A DNA stretch of 64,000 bases from Neorhizobium galegae bv. officinalis (GCA_000985875.1 CCRI01000004.1:186001-250000), one strand, 5' to 3'. Counted from the stretch's first letter, positions 51,919 to 61,326 are shown. Notes: generated by a model from the sequence alone, not told the origin. Numbers and translations are program-made.

Positions 51919-53520
51919 ATGAGCATGGAAAATTACGACTACATTGTCATCGGGGCGGGCAGCGCCGGCTGCGTATTGGCCAATCGGCTATCGAAGGACC
52001 CGGGCAACCGGGTGCTGATCCTCGAAGCGGGCGGCAATGACAATTATCATTGGGTGCATATTCCCGTCGGTTACCTCTACTGCATCAACAATCCGCGCAC
52101 CGACTGGTGTTTTACCACCGACAAGGAAGACGGGCTGAACGGCCGTTCGCTCTCCTATCCGCGTGGAAAGATCCTCGGCGGCTGCTCGTCGATCAACGGC
52201 ATGATCTACATGCGCGGCCAGGCTTACGATTATGACATGTGGCGGCAGATGGGTTGCATCGGCTGGGGCTGGGATGACGTGCTGCCGATCTTCAAGAAAA
52301 GCCAGGATTTCTACAAGGGCGCCGACGAGATGCACGGCGCCGGCGGCGAATGGCGCATCGAAAAGCAGCGTCTTCGCTGGGCGGTGCTCGACAGTTTCCA
52401 GAAGGCGGCGGAAGAGGCCGGCATACCGATCGTCGACGACTTCAATCGCGGCAGCAACGAAGGTTCGAGCTATTTCGACGTCAACCAGCGCTCCGGCATC
52501 CGCTGGAACACGTCCAAGGCCTTCCTGCGCCCGGCGATGAAGCGGCCGAACCTGACCGTGCTGACCAAGGCTCATGTTCGAAAGCTGATCGTCGAGAACG
52601 GCGAGGTGAAGGGCGTAGAGTTCCAGCACGACGGCGTTGCGAAGAAGGCCTATGCGAAACGCGAAACCGTGCTCAGCGCCGGTGCGATCGGCACGCCGCA
52701 TATCCTCGAACTCTCCGGCATCGGCCGCGGCGACGTGCTCGCCGATGCCGGTGTCGAGGTGGTCAAGGAGGTCAAGGCTGTTGGCGAGAACCTGCAGGAC
52801 CATCTGCAGCTTCGCCTCGTCTACAAGGTGACAGGCGTTCCGACCCTCAATGAAAAGGCGTCGAGCCTGATCGGCAAGGCCTCGATCGGGCTGGAATACG
52901 CCTTCCGGCGCTCGGGGCCGATGTCGATGGCGCCGAGCCAACTCGGCATCTTTACCAGATCCGGCCCCGATAAGGAGACGCCGGACCTCGAATACCATGT
53001 CCAGCCGGTGTCGCTCGACAAGTTCGGCGAACCGGTCCACTCGTTCCCGGCAATGACTGCGAGCGTGTGCAATCTTCGTCCCGAGAGCCGCGGGTCCGTG
53101 CATCTGAAAAGCCCGGATTTCGCCGCGGCGCCGGGCATCCACCCGAATTACCTGTCGACCGCCGGCGACCGTGACGTTGCCGTCAAGTCGATCCGGATTA
53201 CCCGCGAGATCGTCAAAAAGCCGGCATTTGCGCGCTATCATCCTGAAGAATACAGGCCCGGCCCCTCGTACGAGACCGACGCCGATCTCGAAAGGGCGGC
53301 CGGCGATATCGGCACGACGATCTTCCATCCGGTCGGCACCGCGAGGATGGGATCCGATCCGGACAGCGTCGTCGATCCCCGCCTGAAAATGCGCGCAGTC
53401 GGAAGGCTGCGTATCGCCGATGCCTCGATCATGCCCAATATAGTCTCCGGCAACACCAACTCGCCGACGATCATGATCGCCGAAAAGGCGGCCGAGATGA
53501 TCCTGGCGGACAATCGCTAG
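51919..53520 (+). CDS. GMC-family FAD oxidoreductase (choline/alcohol dehydrogenase type)
   Basis: 533-residue flavoprotein. N-terminal Rossmann motif YIVIGAGSAGCVLANRLS, GMC signature 1 region RGKILGGCSSINGMIYMRGQ, signature 2 GAIGTPHILELSGIG, and the catalytic His in IFHPVGTARMG. Oxidises a primary alcohol or related group. The operon context (liv transporter, 3-hydroxyisobutyryl-CoA hydrolase, 3-hydroxyisobutyrate dehydrogenase) suggests a hydroxylated C4 or branched substrate (inference). No cleaved signal peptide, so cytoplasmic. Confidence 0.9.
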   Translation: MSMENYDYIVIGAGSAGCVLANRLSKDPGNRVLILEAGGNDNYHWVHIPVGYLYCINNPRTDWCFTTDKEDGLNGRSLSYPRGKILGGCSSINGMIYMRGQAYDYDMWRQMGCIGWGWDDVLPIFKKSQDFYKGADEMHGAGGEWRIEKQRLRWAVLDSFQKAAEEAGIPIVDDFNRGSNEGSSYFDVNQRSGIRWNTSKAFLRPAMKRPNLTVLTKAHVRKLIVENGEVKGVEFQHDGVAKKAYAKRETVLSAGAIGTPHILELSGIGRGDVLADAGVEVVKEVKAVGENLQDHLQLRLVYKVTGVPTLNEKASSLIGKASIGLEYAFRRSGPMSMAPSQLGIFTRSGPDKETPDLEYHVQPVSLDKFGEPVHSFPAMTASVCNLRPESRGSVHLKSPDFAAAPGIHPNYLSTAGDRDVAVKSIRITREIVKKPAFARYHPEEYRPGPSYETDADLERAAGDIGTTIFHPVGTARMGSDPDSVVDPRLKMRAVGRLRIADASIMPNIVSGNTNSPTIMIAEKAAEMILADNR

Positions 53521-53533
53521 ACCGGAGAAACGC

Positions 53534-54613
53534 ATGTCCGACACACTTGCCCAGAGCGACGAAGTCCTCATCGACCGCATCGGTTCGGCCGCCGTCATCC
53601 GGCTTAACCGGCCGAGGGCGCTGAACAGCCTGAACTTCGCCATGGTGCGGGCGATGAAGCAGGCGCTGGAGCAGTTTGCGCACGACCCGGAAATCTCCTG
53701 TGTCATCCTGAAAGGCGAGGGAGAGCGCGGGCTTTGCGCCGGAGGAGATATCCGGGTCATCTACGAGAGCGGCAAGTCGGACGATCCCGACGTTACCCGA
53801 TTTTGGCGCGAGGAGTTTCCCGTCAACTACATGATCTCCCGCTACGAAAAGCCTTATGTGGCGCTGATGGACGGCATCGTCATGGGTGGCGGCGTTGGCG
53901 TCGCCTCGCACGGAAAACACCGGATCGTCACGGAACGCACCCGTCTTGCCATGCCCGAGACCGGCATCGGCTATGTCCCGGATGTCGGCGCCACCTGGCT
54001 GCTTCCCCGCGCGCCCGGCGAGACCGGCACCTGGATCGGGCTGGCGGGCGAGGTCATCGGCGCGGCGGATGCCATCTACGCCGATCTTGCCGATGTGAAC
54101 GTGCCTTCGGAGCGGCTCGGCCCGCTTGTCGAGGCGCTGGGAGAACTGAAAGGCGGCGCGTCCGACGAGCAGGTGAGGGCGGTGGTTGATCGTTTCGCCG
54201 TCGCGCCGGGAGAAAGCCAGCTCGAAGCCCATCGTGACCTGATCGACCGGGTTTTCCGCTTTGATACTGTCGAGGAGATTGTCGAAGCCCTGAATAGAGA
54301 GGATGATGAATTCTCCATCAGGACGCGTGACATCATCGCCAGGCGCTCGCCGACCAGCCTCAAGCTCGCGCTTCGGCTTATCAGGCGCGGCCGCGAAAGT
54401 TCGAGCCTTGTCGAATGCCTGGAGCGGGAATTCACCGCAGGGGCCGAAATCCTGCGCAACCATGATTTCTACGAGGGCGTGCGCGCGGCGATCATCGACA
54501 AGGACCGCAGCCCGAAATGGTCTCCGGCAACGCTGGAGGAGGTCGGTGACACGGATCTCGACCGCTATTTCGCTGTGCGGCATCCGGTGCTGTTTCCGGA
54601 TCACAGGCTTTAA
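53534..54613 (+). CDS. 3-hydroxyisobutyryl-CoA hydrolase-type enoyl-CoA hydratase family protein
   Basis: 359 residues, the length of 3-hydroxyisobutyryl-CoA hydrolases (valine pathway, EC 3.1.2.4) and longer than ordinary crotonases. CAGGDIRVIYE, PYVALMDGIVMGGGVGVASHG and the catalytic-loop MPETGIGYVPDVGATW match the HIBCH subgroup. It lies 13 bases after the GMC gene and 26 bases before the MmsB-type gene, giving two consecutive valine-pathway steps. Confidence 0.88.
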   Translation: MSDTLAQSDEVLIDRIGSAAVIRLNRPRALNSLNFAMVRAMKQALEQFAHDPEISCVILKGEGERGLCAGGDIRVIYESGKSDDPDVTRFWREEFPVNYMISRYEKPYVALMDGIVMGGGVGVASHGKHRIVTERTRLAMPETGIGYVPDVGATWLLPRAPGETGTWIGLAGEVIGAADAIYADLADVNVPSERLGPLVEALGELKGGASDEQVRAVVDRFAVAPGESQLEAHRDLIDRVFRFDTVEEIVEALNREDDEFSIRTRDIIARRSPTSLKLALRLIRRGRESSSLVECLEREFTAGAEILRNHDFYEGVRAAIIDKDRSPKWSPATLEEVGDTDLDRYFAVRHPVLFPDHRL

Positions 54614-54639
54614 AACAACAACGACGACGGGAGGAAGAC

Positions 54640-55533
54640 ATGAGCAAGATCGCTTTCGTTGGCCTTGGCAATATGGGCGGGCCGATGGCCGCCAATCTTG
54701 TGAAAGCCGGTCATGAGGTGCGCGGTTTCGACCTGTCGGAAGCGTCGGTGAAGGCGGCCGCCGAGACGGGCGTAAAGGCTGCCGGCACCCTGGCGGAGGC
54801 GGTGAGCGATGCGGAATGCGTCATCACCATGCTGCCGAAGGGGCCGCATGTCACGGCGGTGTGGGCCGATCTCACAACCCTCATCCCCGAGGGTACCCTG
54901 GTCATCGACTGCTCGACCATCGACGTGGAAAGTGCCCGCAAGGCACATGAACTGGCGGATGTCATGAACTGCATCTCGCTCGATGCACCCGTCTCAGGGG
55001 GGACCGGCGGAGCGGCGGCCGGCACGCTCACCTTCATGGTCGGCGGCTCGGAAAAGGCGTTCACCTTGGGCAAGCCGATCCTCGAGGCGATGGGAAAGAA
55101 GATCGTCCATTGCGGCAATGCCGGCGCCGGCCAGGCGGCGAAGATCTGCAACAACATGATATTGGGCATCTCGATGATCGGCGTCTGCGAGGCGTTCGGC
55201 CTGGCGGAGAAGCTCGGCCTTTCGCATCAGGCGCTGTTCGACGTCGCCTCCACCTCGTCAGGCCAGTGCTGGTCGCTCACCACCTATTGCCCCGTACCGG
55301 GTCCGGTGCCGACCTCGCCGGCGAATAACGACTACAGGCCGGGCTTTGCCGCGGCGCTGATGCTGAAGGACCTGACGCTGTCGCAGGAGGCCGCAAGACA
55401 GTCTGGCGCGGCCACGCCGCTTGGTGCCCACGCGGCGGAGCTCTATGCCGAGTTTGAAAGGGCGGGGCACGGCGCGGACGATTTCTCCGCCATCATCCAG
55501 ATGCTGCGCGAAAAGGCGGGCGGGACGAGCTAG
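54640..55533 (+). CDS. mmsB: 3-hydroxyisobutyrate dehydrogenase
   Basis: Converts 3-hydroxyisobutyrate to methylmalonate semialdehyde with NAD(P); 297 residues. N-terminal Rossmann FVGLGNMGGPMAANLVKAGHEV, substrate loop DAPVSGGTGGAAAGTLTFMVGG, and the catalytic-Lys region AGAGQAAKICNNMILG are all present. GACGGGAGGAAGAC precedes the ATG. Takes the product of the preceding hydrolase. Methylmalonate semialdehyde dehydrogenase (mmsA) is not in the window. Confidence 0.93.
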   Translation: MSKIAFVGLGNMGGPMAANLVKAGHEVRGFDLSEASVKAAAETGVKAAGTLAEAVSDAECVITMLPKGPHVTAVWADLTTLIPEGTLVIDCSTIDVESARKAHELADVMNCISLDAPVSGGTGGAAAGTLTFMVGGSEKAFTLGKPILEAMGKKIVHCGNAGAGQAAKICNNMILGISMIGVCEAFGLAEKLGLSHQALFDVASTSSGQCWSLTTYCPVPGPVPTSPANNDYRPGFAAALMLKDLTLSQEAARQSGAATPLGAHAAELYAEFERAGHGADDFSAIIQMLREKAGGTS

Positions 55534-55631
55534 GCCGATTGATCAGGCCGGCGACGTTTGTTTCCTTTGCGCAAAGGGAGTAAATTCCCTTCCTCTGGCC
55601 AATCGGTCCAGGGCTTGTGGTGGAGGCAGAC

Positions 55632-55835
55632 ATGGGACGCCAATACATCGATTGCCGCGAATTTCCGAGCGAGATGAAATGCACCGTTGCGATCGCGGCG
55701 GACAATGTGGATGAACTCGTCAACGCAGCCGTGCAGCATGCCATTTCAGTGCATGGTCACCAGGACACTCCTGAATTCCGCACGGAGATCAGGAAGGCCA
55801 TCCACGAGATGGATGTCCCGCGCGCCGTCGCCTGA
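55632..55835 (+). CDS. DUF1059-type small protein
   Basis: 67 residues from ATG 55632 (GTGGAGGCAGAC upstream). CREFPSEMKCTVAIAADNVDELVNAAVQHAISVHGH is characteristic of the DUF1059/COG5466 small, predicted metal-binding proteins; the two Cys and two His may be ligands. Upstream lie two overlapping palindromes (CCTTTGCGCAAAGG at 55564-55577). Function unknown. Confidence 0.78.
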   Translation: MGRQYIDCREFPSEMKCTVAIAADNVDELVNAAVQHAISVHGHQDTPEFRTEIRKAIHEMDVPRAVA

Positions 55836-56045
55836 CGATGCCGCGACAGGGCTTTGCCGACGCTCCCCGGTGCTGCCTCTTTCCATGAAGCGGCACCGGT
55901 CTGGATGACGCGCGAAAAGCTCCGCCGTTTATGGCGGATAATGGGCAAAATTTCTAACGTCGTAACAAAGGAAAGTCCGCGGTTCCTCGCCGTTTGCTGG
56001 GCGTACCGGTAGTTTCACCGGCACAATCCAACACCGGAGACTTGC

Positions 56046-57044
56046 ATGAACCGCCTCCTGATCCTCGGCACCGCACTTGTTGCTCCCCTGGCCGCGCTTT
56101 TTGTTAGCCCCGCGCTGGCCCAGTCTCCGACGAAGCTGCTCAACGCCTCCTACGACGTGTCGCGCGAGCTGTTCGTCGCCGAGAACGAGGCCTTCATCAA
56201 GAGCCATCCGGGCGTTACCATCGACCAGTCACATGCCGGCACCTCGAAGCAGGCCCGTTCGATCGCCGAAGGCCTCGAAGCCGATGTCGTGACCTTCAAT
56301 CAGTCGACGGACATCGATTTCCTCGCCAAGCAAGGCTTTGTGGCCAAGGACTGGACCAAGGCATTCCCGAACAATGCCTCGCCCTTCTATTCCTTCCCGT
56401 CCTTCCTGGTGCGCGCCGGCAATCCGAAGAACATCAAGGACTGGGGCGATCTTGCCCGCGCCGACGTGCATGCCGTCTTCCCGAACCCGAAGACTTCGGG
56501 CAATGCGCGTTACACCTATCTCGCGGCATACGCCTGGGCCAAGGAAGCCTATAAGGGCGATGCGGAGAAGATCGAAGCCTATATCACCAAGATCTTCGAC
56601 AACGTCCCGGTCTTCGATACCGGCGGCCGCGCCTCCACCACCACTTTCGTCGAGCGCGAAACCGGTGACGTGCTGATCACCTTCGAGGCCGAAACCCGCG
56701 GCATCGCCAAGCAGTATGGCGCTTCCAAGGTCGAGAGCGTCATCCCGTCGGTCAGCCTGCTCGCGGAATTCCCGGTCGCTGTGGTCGACAAGGTTGCCAA
56801 GAAGCATGGCACCGAAGCCCTCGCGAAATCCTATCTCGACTTCCTCTATACGGAAGAAGGCCAGCGGATCGCTGCCCAGTTCGGCCATCGCGTCCAGAAC
56901 GAAAAGGTCGCCGGCGAGTTCAAGGACCAGTTCCCGGCAATCCGCCTCGTCAAGGTCGACGACGTCTTCGGCGGCTGGGACAAGATCCAGAAGGACCACT
57001 TCGCCTCCGGCGGCACTCTCGACAAGCTCTACGGCAGCCGCTAA
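56046..57044 (+). CDS. sbp: sulfate ABC transporter substrate-binding protein
   Basis: 332-residue periplasmic sulfate (or thiosulfate) receptor with signal peptide (APLAALFVSPALA|QSP). LLNASYDVSRELF at the mature start, GADV-like EADVVTFNQSTDIDFLA, NPKTSGNARYTYLAAYAWA and GLLFE-type FVERETGDVLITFEAET are sulfate-binding family motifs. ATG follows ACCGGAGACTTGC. First gene of sbp-cysTWA; a hairpin after it would boost receptor over membrane subunits. Confidence 0.92.
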   Translation: MNRLLILGTALVAPLAALFVSPALAQSPTKLLNASYDVSRELFVAENEAFIKSHPGVTIDQSHAGTSKQARSIAEGLEADVVTFNQSTDIDFLAKQGFVAKDWTKAFPNNASPFYSFPSFLVRAGNPKNIKDWGDLARADVHAVFPNPKTSGNARYTYLAAYAWAKEAYKGDAEKIEAYITKIFDNVPVFDTGGRASTTTFVERETGDVLITFEAETRGIAKQYGASKVESVIPSVSLLAEFPVAVVDKVAKKHGTEALAKSYLDFLYTEEGQRIAAQFGHRVQNEKVAGEFKDQFPAIRLVKVDDVFGGWDKIQKDHFASGGTLDKLYGSR

Positions 57045-57072
57045 GCGCAGATCGGACTTCAACCAAGCCTCG

Positions 57073-57101
57073 CCCGGCGAACGAAAGTTCGCCGGGCTTT
57101 G
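57073..57101 (+). terminator. hairpin/attenuator between sbp and cysT
   Basis: GCCCGGCGAAC-GAAA-GTTCGCCGGGC, an 11-base-pair stem with a GAAA tetraloop followed by TTT. It is 28 bases after the sbp stop. It probably terminates part of the transcripts or protects the sbp message. Confidence 0.75.
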
Positions 57102-57124
57102 CCGTGCAAAGAGGAAACGATCGC

Positions 57125-57946
57125 TTGAGACGCAATGTCCTGCCCGGGTTACGCCTGTCGCTGGGGGTGACGCTGTTTTATGTCGGGTTGATCGTGGTCC
57201 TGCCTCTGGCAGCTCTGGTCTTCAAGGCCGCGAGCCTTGGCCCCGAGGATTATTGGCGGATCATCTCCTCGTCCCGGGCGCTCGCGAGCTACCGCGTCAC
57301 CGTGCTTTCGGCGCTCGGCGCCACCGTCTTCAACCTGTTCTTCGGCCTGGCGCTCGCTTGGGTGCTGACGCGCTATCGGTTCCCGGGCTGGCGGATCGTC
57401 GATGCCATGGTCGATCTGCCCTTCGCGCTGCCGACGGCGGTGGCCGGCATTGCCCTGACGGCGCTTTTCACCACCAACGGCTGGTTCGGTTCCATCCTTG
57501 CCGACCTCGGCATCAAGGTCGCCTACACGCCGCTCGGCATCATGATCGCGATGTGCTTCACCTCGCTGCCGTTCATCGTGCGCACCGTGCAGCCGGTGCT
57601 GGAAGATCTCGACCCGGCGCTGGAAGAGGCGGCGCAGTCGCTCGGCGGCTCGGACTGGGAGATTTTCCGCAAGGTCATCCTGCCGCTTCTGACCCCGGCG
57701 CTGCTCGCCGGCGTGTCGCTGTCCTTCGCCCGTTCGCTGGGTGAGTTCGGTGCGATCATCTTCATCGCCGGCAACCAGCCGATGTCGACGGAGATCACCG
57801 CACTTCTCGTCTTCATCCGGCTGGAGGAATACGACTACCAGGCCGCCGCCGCCATCGCCTCGGTGCTGCTGATCGCGGCTTTCGTCATGCTCGCGCTCAC
57901 CAACTGGATGCAGTCGCGGGCGCTTCGTTACACGGTGAAGGGGTGA
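57125..57946 (+). CDS. cysT: sulfate ABC transporter permease CysT
   Basis: 273 residues from TTG 57125; AGAGGAAA lies eight bases upstream, and the alternative GTG 57104 falls within the hairpin tail region. Six membrane segments; PFALPTAVAGIALTALF and the EAA loop EEAAQSLGGSDWEIFRKVILPLL are characteristic of CysT/CysU. Ends two bases before the cysW start. Confidence 0.9.
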   Translation: MRRNVLPGLRLSLGVTLFYVGLIVVLPLAALVFKAASLGPEDYWRIISSSRALASYRVTVLSALGATVFNLFFGLALAWVLTRYRFPGWRIVDAMVDLPFALPTAVAGIALTALFTTNGWFGSILADLGIKVAYTPLGIMIAMCFTSLPFIVRTVQPVLEDLDPALEEAAQSLGGSDWEIFRKVILPLLTPALLAGVSLSFARSLGEFGAIIFIAGNQPMSTEITALLVFIRLEEYDYQAAAAIASVLLIAAFVMLALTNWMQSRALRYTVKG

Positions 57947-57948
57947 CC

Positions 57949-58836
57949 ATGAGCGCGACCCGTACAGGCAGAAAGCCGCCCCGCGTCGGCGACCAGCCGC
58001 TCTTCCGCCGGATGCTGATCGGCATCGTTCTGGTGATCGTCGCCCTGCTGATCGTAGCGCCGCTGGTCGTCATCGGCGTCCAGGCCTTTTCGAAGGGGTG
58101 GGCTGTCTACCGCGACACGATCATTCATCCGGATACGCTGCATGCGATCAGGCTCACGGTGTTTGCGGCGATTGTCGCAGTGCCGGTCAACACGGCTTTC
58201 GGTGTCGCTGCCGCGTGGTCGATCACCAAGTTCGACTTCTGGGGCAGGCGTTTCCTGCTGGTCGTCATCGAGATCCCGTTCTCGGTCTCGCCGATCGTCG
58301 CGGGTGTCGCCTATCTCTTCGTCTACGGCCTGCAGGGCGTCTTCGGTCCGACGCTGGACGAGTACGGCATCAAGATCCTGTTTGCGATCCCCGGCATCAT
58401 CCTCGCCTCTATGTTCGTGACCGCGCCGTTCGTGGCGCGCGAATTGATCCCGCTGATGCAGGCGCAGGGCCGGGATCTTGAGGAAGCTGCCACCTCGCTC
58501 GGCGCGTCCGGCTGGCGGACCTTCTTCTCGGTTACCTTGCCGAACATCAAATGGGCGCTGCTTTACGGCGTTGTTCTCTGCAATGCCCGCGTCATGGGCG
58601 AGTTCGGCGCGGTCTCGGTTGTCTCGGGCAATATCCGCGGCCAGACCAATACGCTGCCGCTGCATATCGAGCTGCTCTATCACGACTACCAGGCGGCCGG
58701 CGCCTTCGCCGCGGCCTCGATCCTCGCGCTCATCGCCGTCTTCACCATCATCGCCAAGGTGGCGCTGGAGCGCCAGGGAGCCGGCCGCGTCCGTCGCCCG
58801 GCTCTCGTCGCCAATCCTGCGGAGAAAACCTCATGA
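57949..58836 (+). CDS. cysW: sulfate ABC transporter permease CysW
   Basis: 295 residues from ATG 57949 (GGGGTGACC upstream). Six membrane segments; PFSVSPIVAGVAYLFVYG and EEAATSLGASGWRTFFSVTLPNI identify CysW. Overlaps cysA by four bases (ATGA). Confidence 0.9.
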   Translation: MSATRTGRKPPRVGDQPLFRRMLIGIVLVIVALLIVAPLVVIGVQAFSKGWAVYRDTIIHPDTLHAIRLTVFAAIVAVPVNTAFGVAAAWSITKFDFWGRRFLLVVIEIPFSVSPIVAGVAYLFVYGLQGVFGPTLDEYGIKILFAIPGIILASMFVTAPFVARELIPLMQAQGRDLEEAATSLGASGWRTFFSVTLPNIKWALLYGVVLCNARVMGEFGAVSVVSGNIRGQTNTLPLHIELLYHDYQAAGAFAAASILALIAVFTIIAKVALERQGAGRVRRPALVANPAEKTS

Positions 58837-59855
58837 AAATCCGCCTCGAAAACGTCGTCAAAACCTTCGAGACCTTTCGCGCCGTGCGGGACGTCTCGCT
58901 CACGATCGAAAGCGGCGAACTCGTCGCGCTGCTTGGCCCTTCGGGTTCGGGCAAGACGACCATCCTGCGCATGGTCGCTGGCCTCGAATATGCCGATGGC
59001 GGCCATATCTATTTCGGCGACCAGGACGCCACCGACATTCCGGTACGCGACCGCGGCGTCGGTTTCGTCTTCCAGCACTACGCGCTGTTTCCGCATATGA
59101 CGGTGGCGGAAAACATCGCCTTCGGCATGAAGGTCTCGAAAGTGAAGCGCGAGAAGGTGGCGATCGAGGCGCGCGTCGTAGAACTCTTGAGATTGGTGCG
59201 CCTCGAAGGCCTGGGCGACCGGTTCCCGGCACAGATTTCGGGCGGCCAGCGGCAGCGCGTGGCGCTGGCCCGGGCGCTGTCGGTCGATCCCAAGGTGCTG
59301 CTGCTCGACGAGCCCTTCGGCGCGCTCGATGCCAATGTGAGGCACGACCTGCGCCGCTGGCTGCGCGAGATCCACCGCGAGCTCGGTATCACCACCATCT
59401 TCGTCACCCACGATCAGGAAGAGGCGCTGGATCTCGCCGATCGCGTCGTCATCCTGAAAGACGGCCACATCATCCAGCAAGGCACGGCGGAAGAAGTCTG
59501 CCGCAATCCGCAATCCGCCTTCGTAATGAAGTTCCTCGGCGATGCCAACGTGCTTGCCGCGGAAGTCCGCGACGGCAAGGCCTATGCAAGCGGTGCTGCG
59601 ATCGACGTTTCCGGCATGGCGGACGGCAAGGCGGAACTCTACGCCCGCCCCGCCGATCTCGACTGGTCTGCACAGGGCCCGGGCATTCCGGCCAGCATCA
59701 CCCGCGTGCTCGATCGTCCCGACGGGCGACGGGTGCTGGCGACTGCCGAGACCGGCGAACAGCTGGAATTCGACGTTGAGCCGGAACGCGCACTGAAGGC
59801 CGGCGACGGCGGCTTCGTGACATTGCGGCGGGCGAAGGTGTTTGCGCTGGGGTGA
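58833..59855 (+). CDS. cysA: sulfate ABC transporter ATPase CysA
   Basis: 340 residues. Walker A GPSGSGKTT, Q-loop in VFQHYALFPHM, signature ISGGQRQRVALARAL, Walker B VLLLDEPFGALDANV (the GALDA(K/N)V form typical of CysA), switch His in VTHDQEEAL. A C-terminal TOBE-like region follows. ATG overlaps the cysW stop. Last gene of the operon; rhizobial intergenic repeat follows. Confidence 0.93.
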   Translation: MKIRLENVVKTFETFRAVRDVSLTIESGELVALLGPSGSGKTTILRMVAGLEYADGGHIYFGDQDATDIPVRDRGVGFVFQHYALFPHMTVAENIAFGMKVSKVKREKVAIEARVVELLRLVRLEGLGDRFPAQISGGQRQRVALARALSVDPKVLLLDEPFGALDANVRHDLRRWLREIHRELGITTIFVTHDQEEALDLADRVVILKDGHIIQQGTAEEVCRNPQSAFVMKFLGDANVLAAEVRDGKAYASGAAIDVSGMADGKAELYARPADLDWSAQGPGIPASITRVLDRPDGRRVLATAETGEQLEFDVEPERALKAGDGGFVTLRRAKVFALG

Positions 59856-59898
59856 TGGGGGTTTTTGACAAGCAGTAGATTTTGGCGGCATACGTCTG

Positions 59899-60077
59899 CG
59901 CCACCCCCTCATCCGACCCTTCGGGCCACCTTCTCCCCGCTGGGGAGAAGAGGTATGCTGCGGGGTCTCCATCCCCTCTTAACCCTTGAGGAAGAGGCGC
60001 AGACCTCGCCGTTTATCCTCTCCCCTCGGGGAGAGGTCCGCCGAGCGAAGCGGAGGCGGGGTGAGGGTGCCGCACCC
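59899..60077. repeat. rhizobial intergenic mosaic repeat element
   Basis: The 242-base gap after cysA contains two strong hairpins, TTCTCCCC-GCT-GGGGAGAA (59931-59949) and CCTCTCCC-CTCG-GGGAGAGG (60017-60036), framed by CACCCCCTCATCCGACCC on the left and GGCGGGGTGAGGG on the right. The layout matches palindromic mosaic elements dispersed in Rhizobium genomes (recalled, not searched). No gene within it. Confidence 0.65.
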
Positions 60078-60097
60078 GCTAACTTGGCCGAAAAAGC

Positions 60098-61198
60098 TCA
60101 AGCCAGAAGCTCGAATGCACCCTCCGCCAACACCTCGCCGTTGACGATCAGTTCGACCGGATGCCGGCCGGCATAGTGGACACGGGTGGTGAAGTCGCGG
60201 ATGGCGCGGCTGATCGAGAGTTCGCAGCTTTCGCCGGCACCGAGCGTGACCTCCTTCCACTTGAAGACCTTCTTGGACGTGCCGCCGGCCTTCTTCACGT
60301 AGTGGACCGCATAGTCGATGACGAGCTTTTGCGGCGCCGACGCGATCGACGCGAGCTTGGCCGATATCTTCACCGCGCCCCCGAGTTTAAGGGATGACGG
60401 CGTCACCGCAAAACTCTCGATCTTCACCTCCGCCTTGTGACCGGCGCCGAAGAAATGGAGGGCCCGGCTATCGCCCTTCTTGATCAGCGTGCGCAGCGCC
60501 TGTTTCACGATCCAGGCGGTACGAGGGTCATCCTTCGGCCAGTCGGCGATCCTGTCGAAAACCCAGGCCGGGTGGTCCTTGGTGATGTCGTTCAGGTGAT
60601 TGGCCACCGACTTGCGCACGTAAAGGCTCGGGTCGCTTCTCAGGTTTTCGAGGATCGGCGCAACGGGCGAGGGGTCGGCAATCAGGTCTTTCAGCTGGAA
60701 CGACCAGGGCAGGCGCGGCCGGCAGCCTTCGCTCGAAAGCCGGCGCACATGCTCGTTGTCGTCCCGCGACCAGCGCTCCATCACCTTCAGCGTCCGGGCG
60801 AGGTCCTTCAGGAGGAAATGCCGCACGGCAAATTCCGATGACCCGAAGCGGGTGAAGAAGGCGAGCGCATCCATCGACAGGTCGAAATGGTCATGGCCGT
60901 GGAGCGCCACATATTCCGGGAGAACAATGGAGGCGAAGCCGTGGTTGATGCGCGGCGCGAGTGCCCGCAGGATGTCGATATTCTTTTCGAACCCACCGGG
61001 CAGGACCGCGTGGTAGGCGACCGCGATCTGACGCAGGCGCTGCATGATGCTCAGATCGTCGAGACCTGCAGACGTGAGCGTTAGAAAGCGCTCCCCATCG
61101 AAGCCGGGATAGATGGCCTTGGTCTCGACGGCGAAACTCATGAGGCGATCACGGTTGAAGATTTCCTTCAGGAGCGGGGTTGCTTCAGTCTCGGCCAT
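60098..61198 (-). CDS. DNA alkylation repair protein (HEAT-like)
   Basis: 366 residues of helical repeats of the AlkC/AlkD-like DNA alkylation repair class: LRSDPSLYVRKSVANHLNDITKDHP and DDPRTAWIVKQALRTLIKKGD are the DNA-contacting HEAT units. A C-terminal beta-rich region of about 100 residues (from EVKIESFAVTPSSLKLGG) is an addition seen in AlkC-type members. Glycosylase action on alkylated bases is expected from the family. Start ATG 61198 has no strong ribosome-binding site visible. Confidence 0.82.
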   Translation of the reverse strand: MAETEATPLLKEIFNRDRLMSFAVETKAIYPGFDGERFLTLTSAGLDDLSIMQRLRQIAVAYHAVLPGGFEKNIDILRALAPRINHGFASIVLPEYVALHGHDHFDLSMDALAFFTRFGSSEFAVRHFLLKDLARTLKVMERWSRDDNEHVRRLSSEGCRPRLPWSFQLKDLIADPSPVAPILENLRSDPSLYVRKSVANHLNDITKDHPAWVFDRIADWPKDDPRTAWIVKQALRTLIKKGDSRALHFFGAGHKAEVKIESFAVTPSSLKLGGAVKISAKLASIASAPQKLVIDYAVHYVKKAGGTSKKVFKWKEVTLGAGESCELSISRAIRDFTTRVHYAGRHPVELIVNGEVLAEGAFELLA

Positions 61199-61260
61199 GG
61201 CGCTTCATCCGATGTTCACTGTTTGTTTTGGTATTTGACTCGAACGATGCGGGCAAGGGC

Positions 61261-61299
61261 AAAAGAAAACGCCGGCCAATGCGTTAGCACCGACCGGCG
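61261..61299 (-). terminator. rho-independent terminator after the aldehyde dehydrogenase gene
   Basis: Minus strand CGCCGGTCGGTGC-TAAC-GCATTGGCCGGCG, a 13-base-pair stem including three G-T pairs, followed by TTTTCTTTT. It lies 27 bases after the aldehyde dehydrogenase stop. Confidence 0.85.
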
Positions 61300-61326
61300 T
61301 CGAGAACTGGTTCTAAAACCTTCAGA

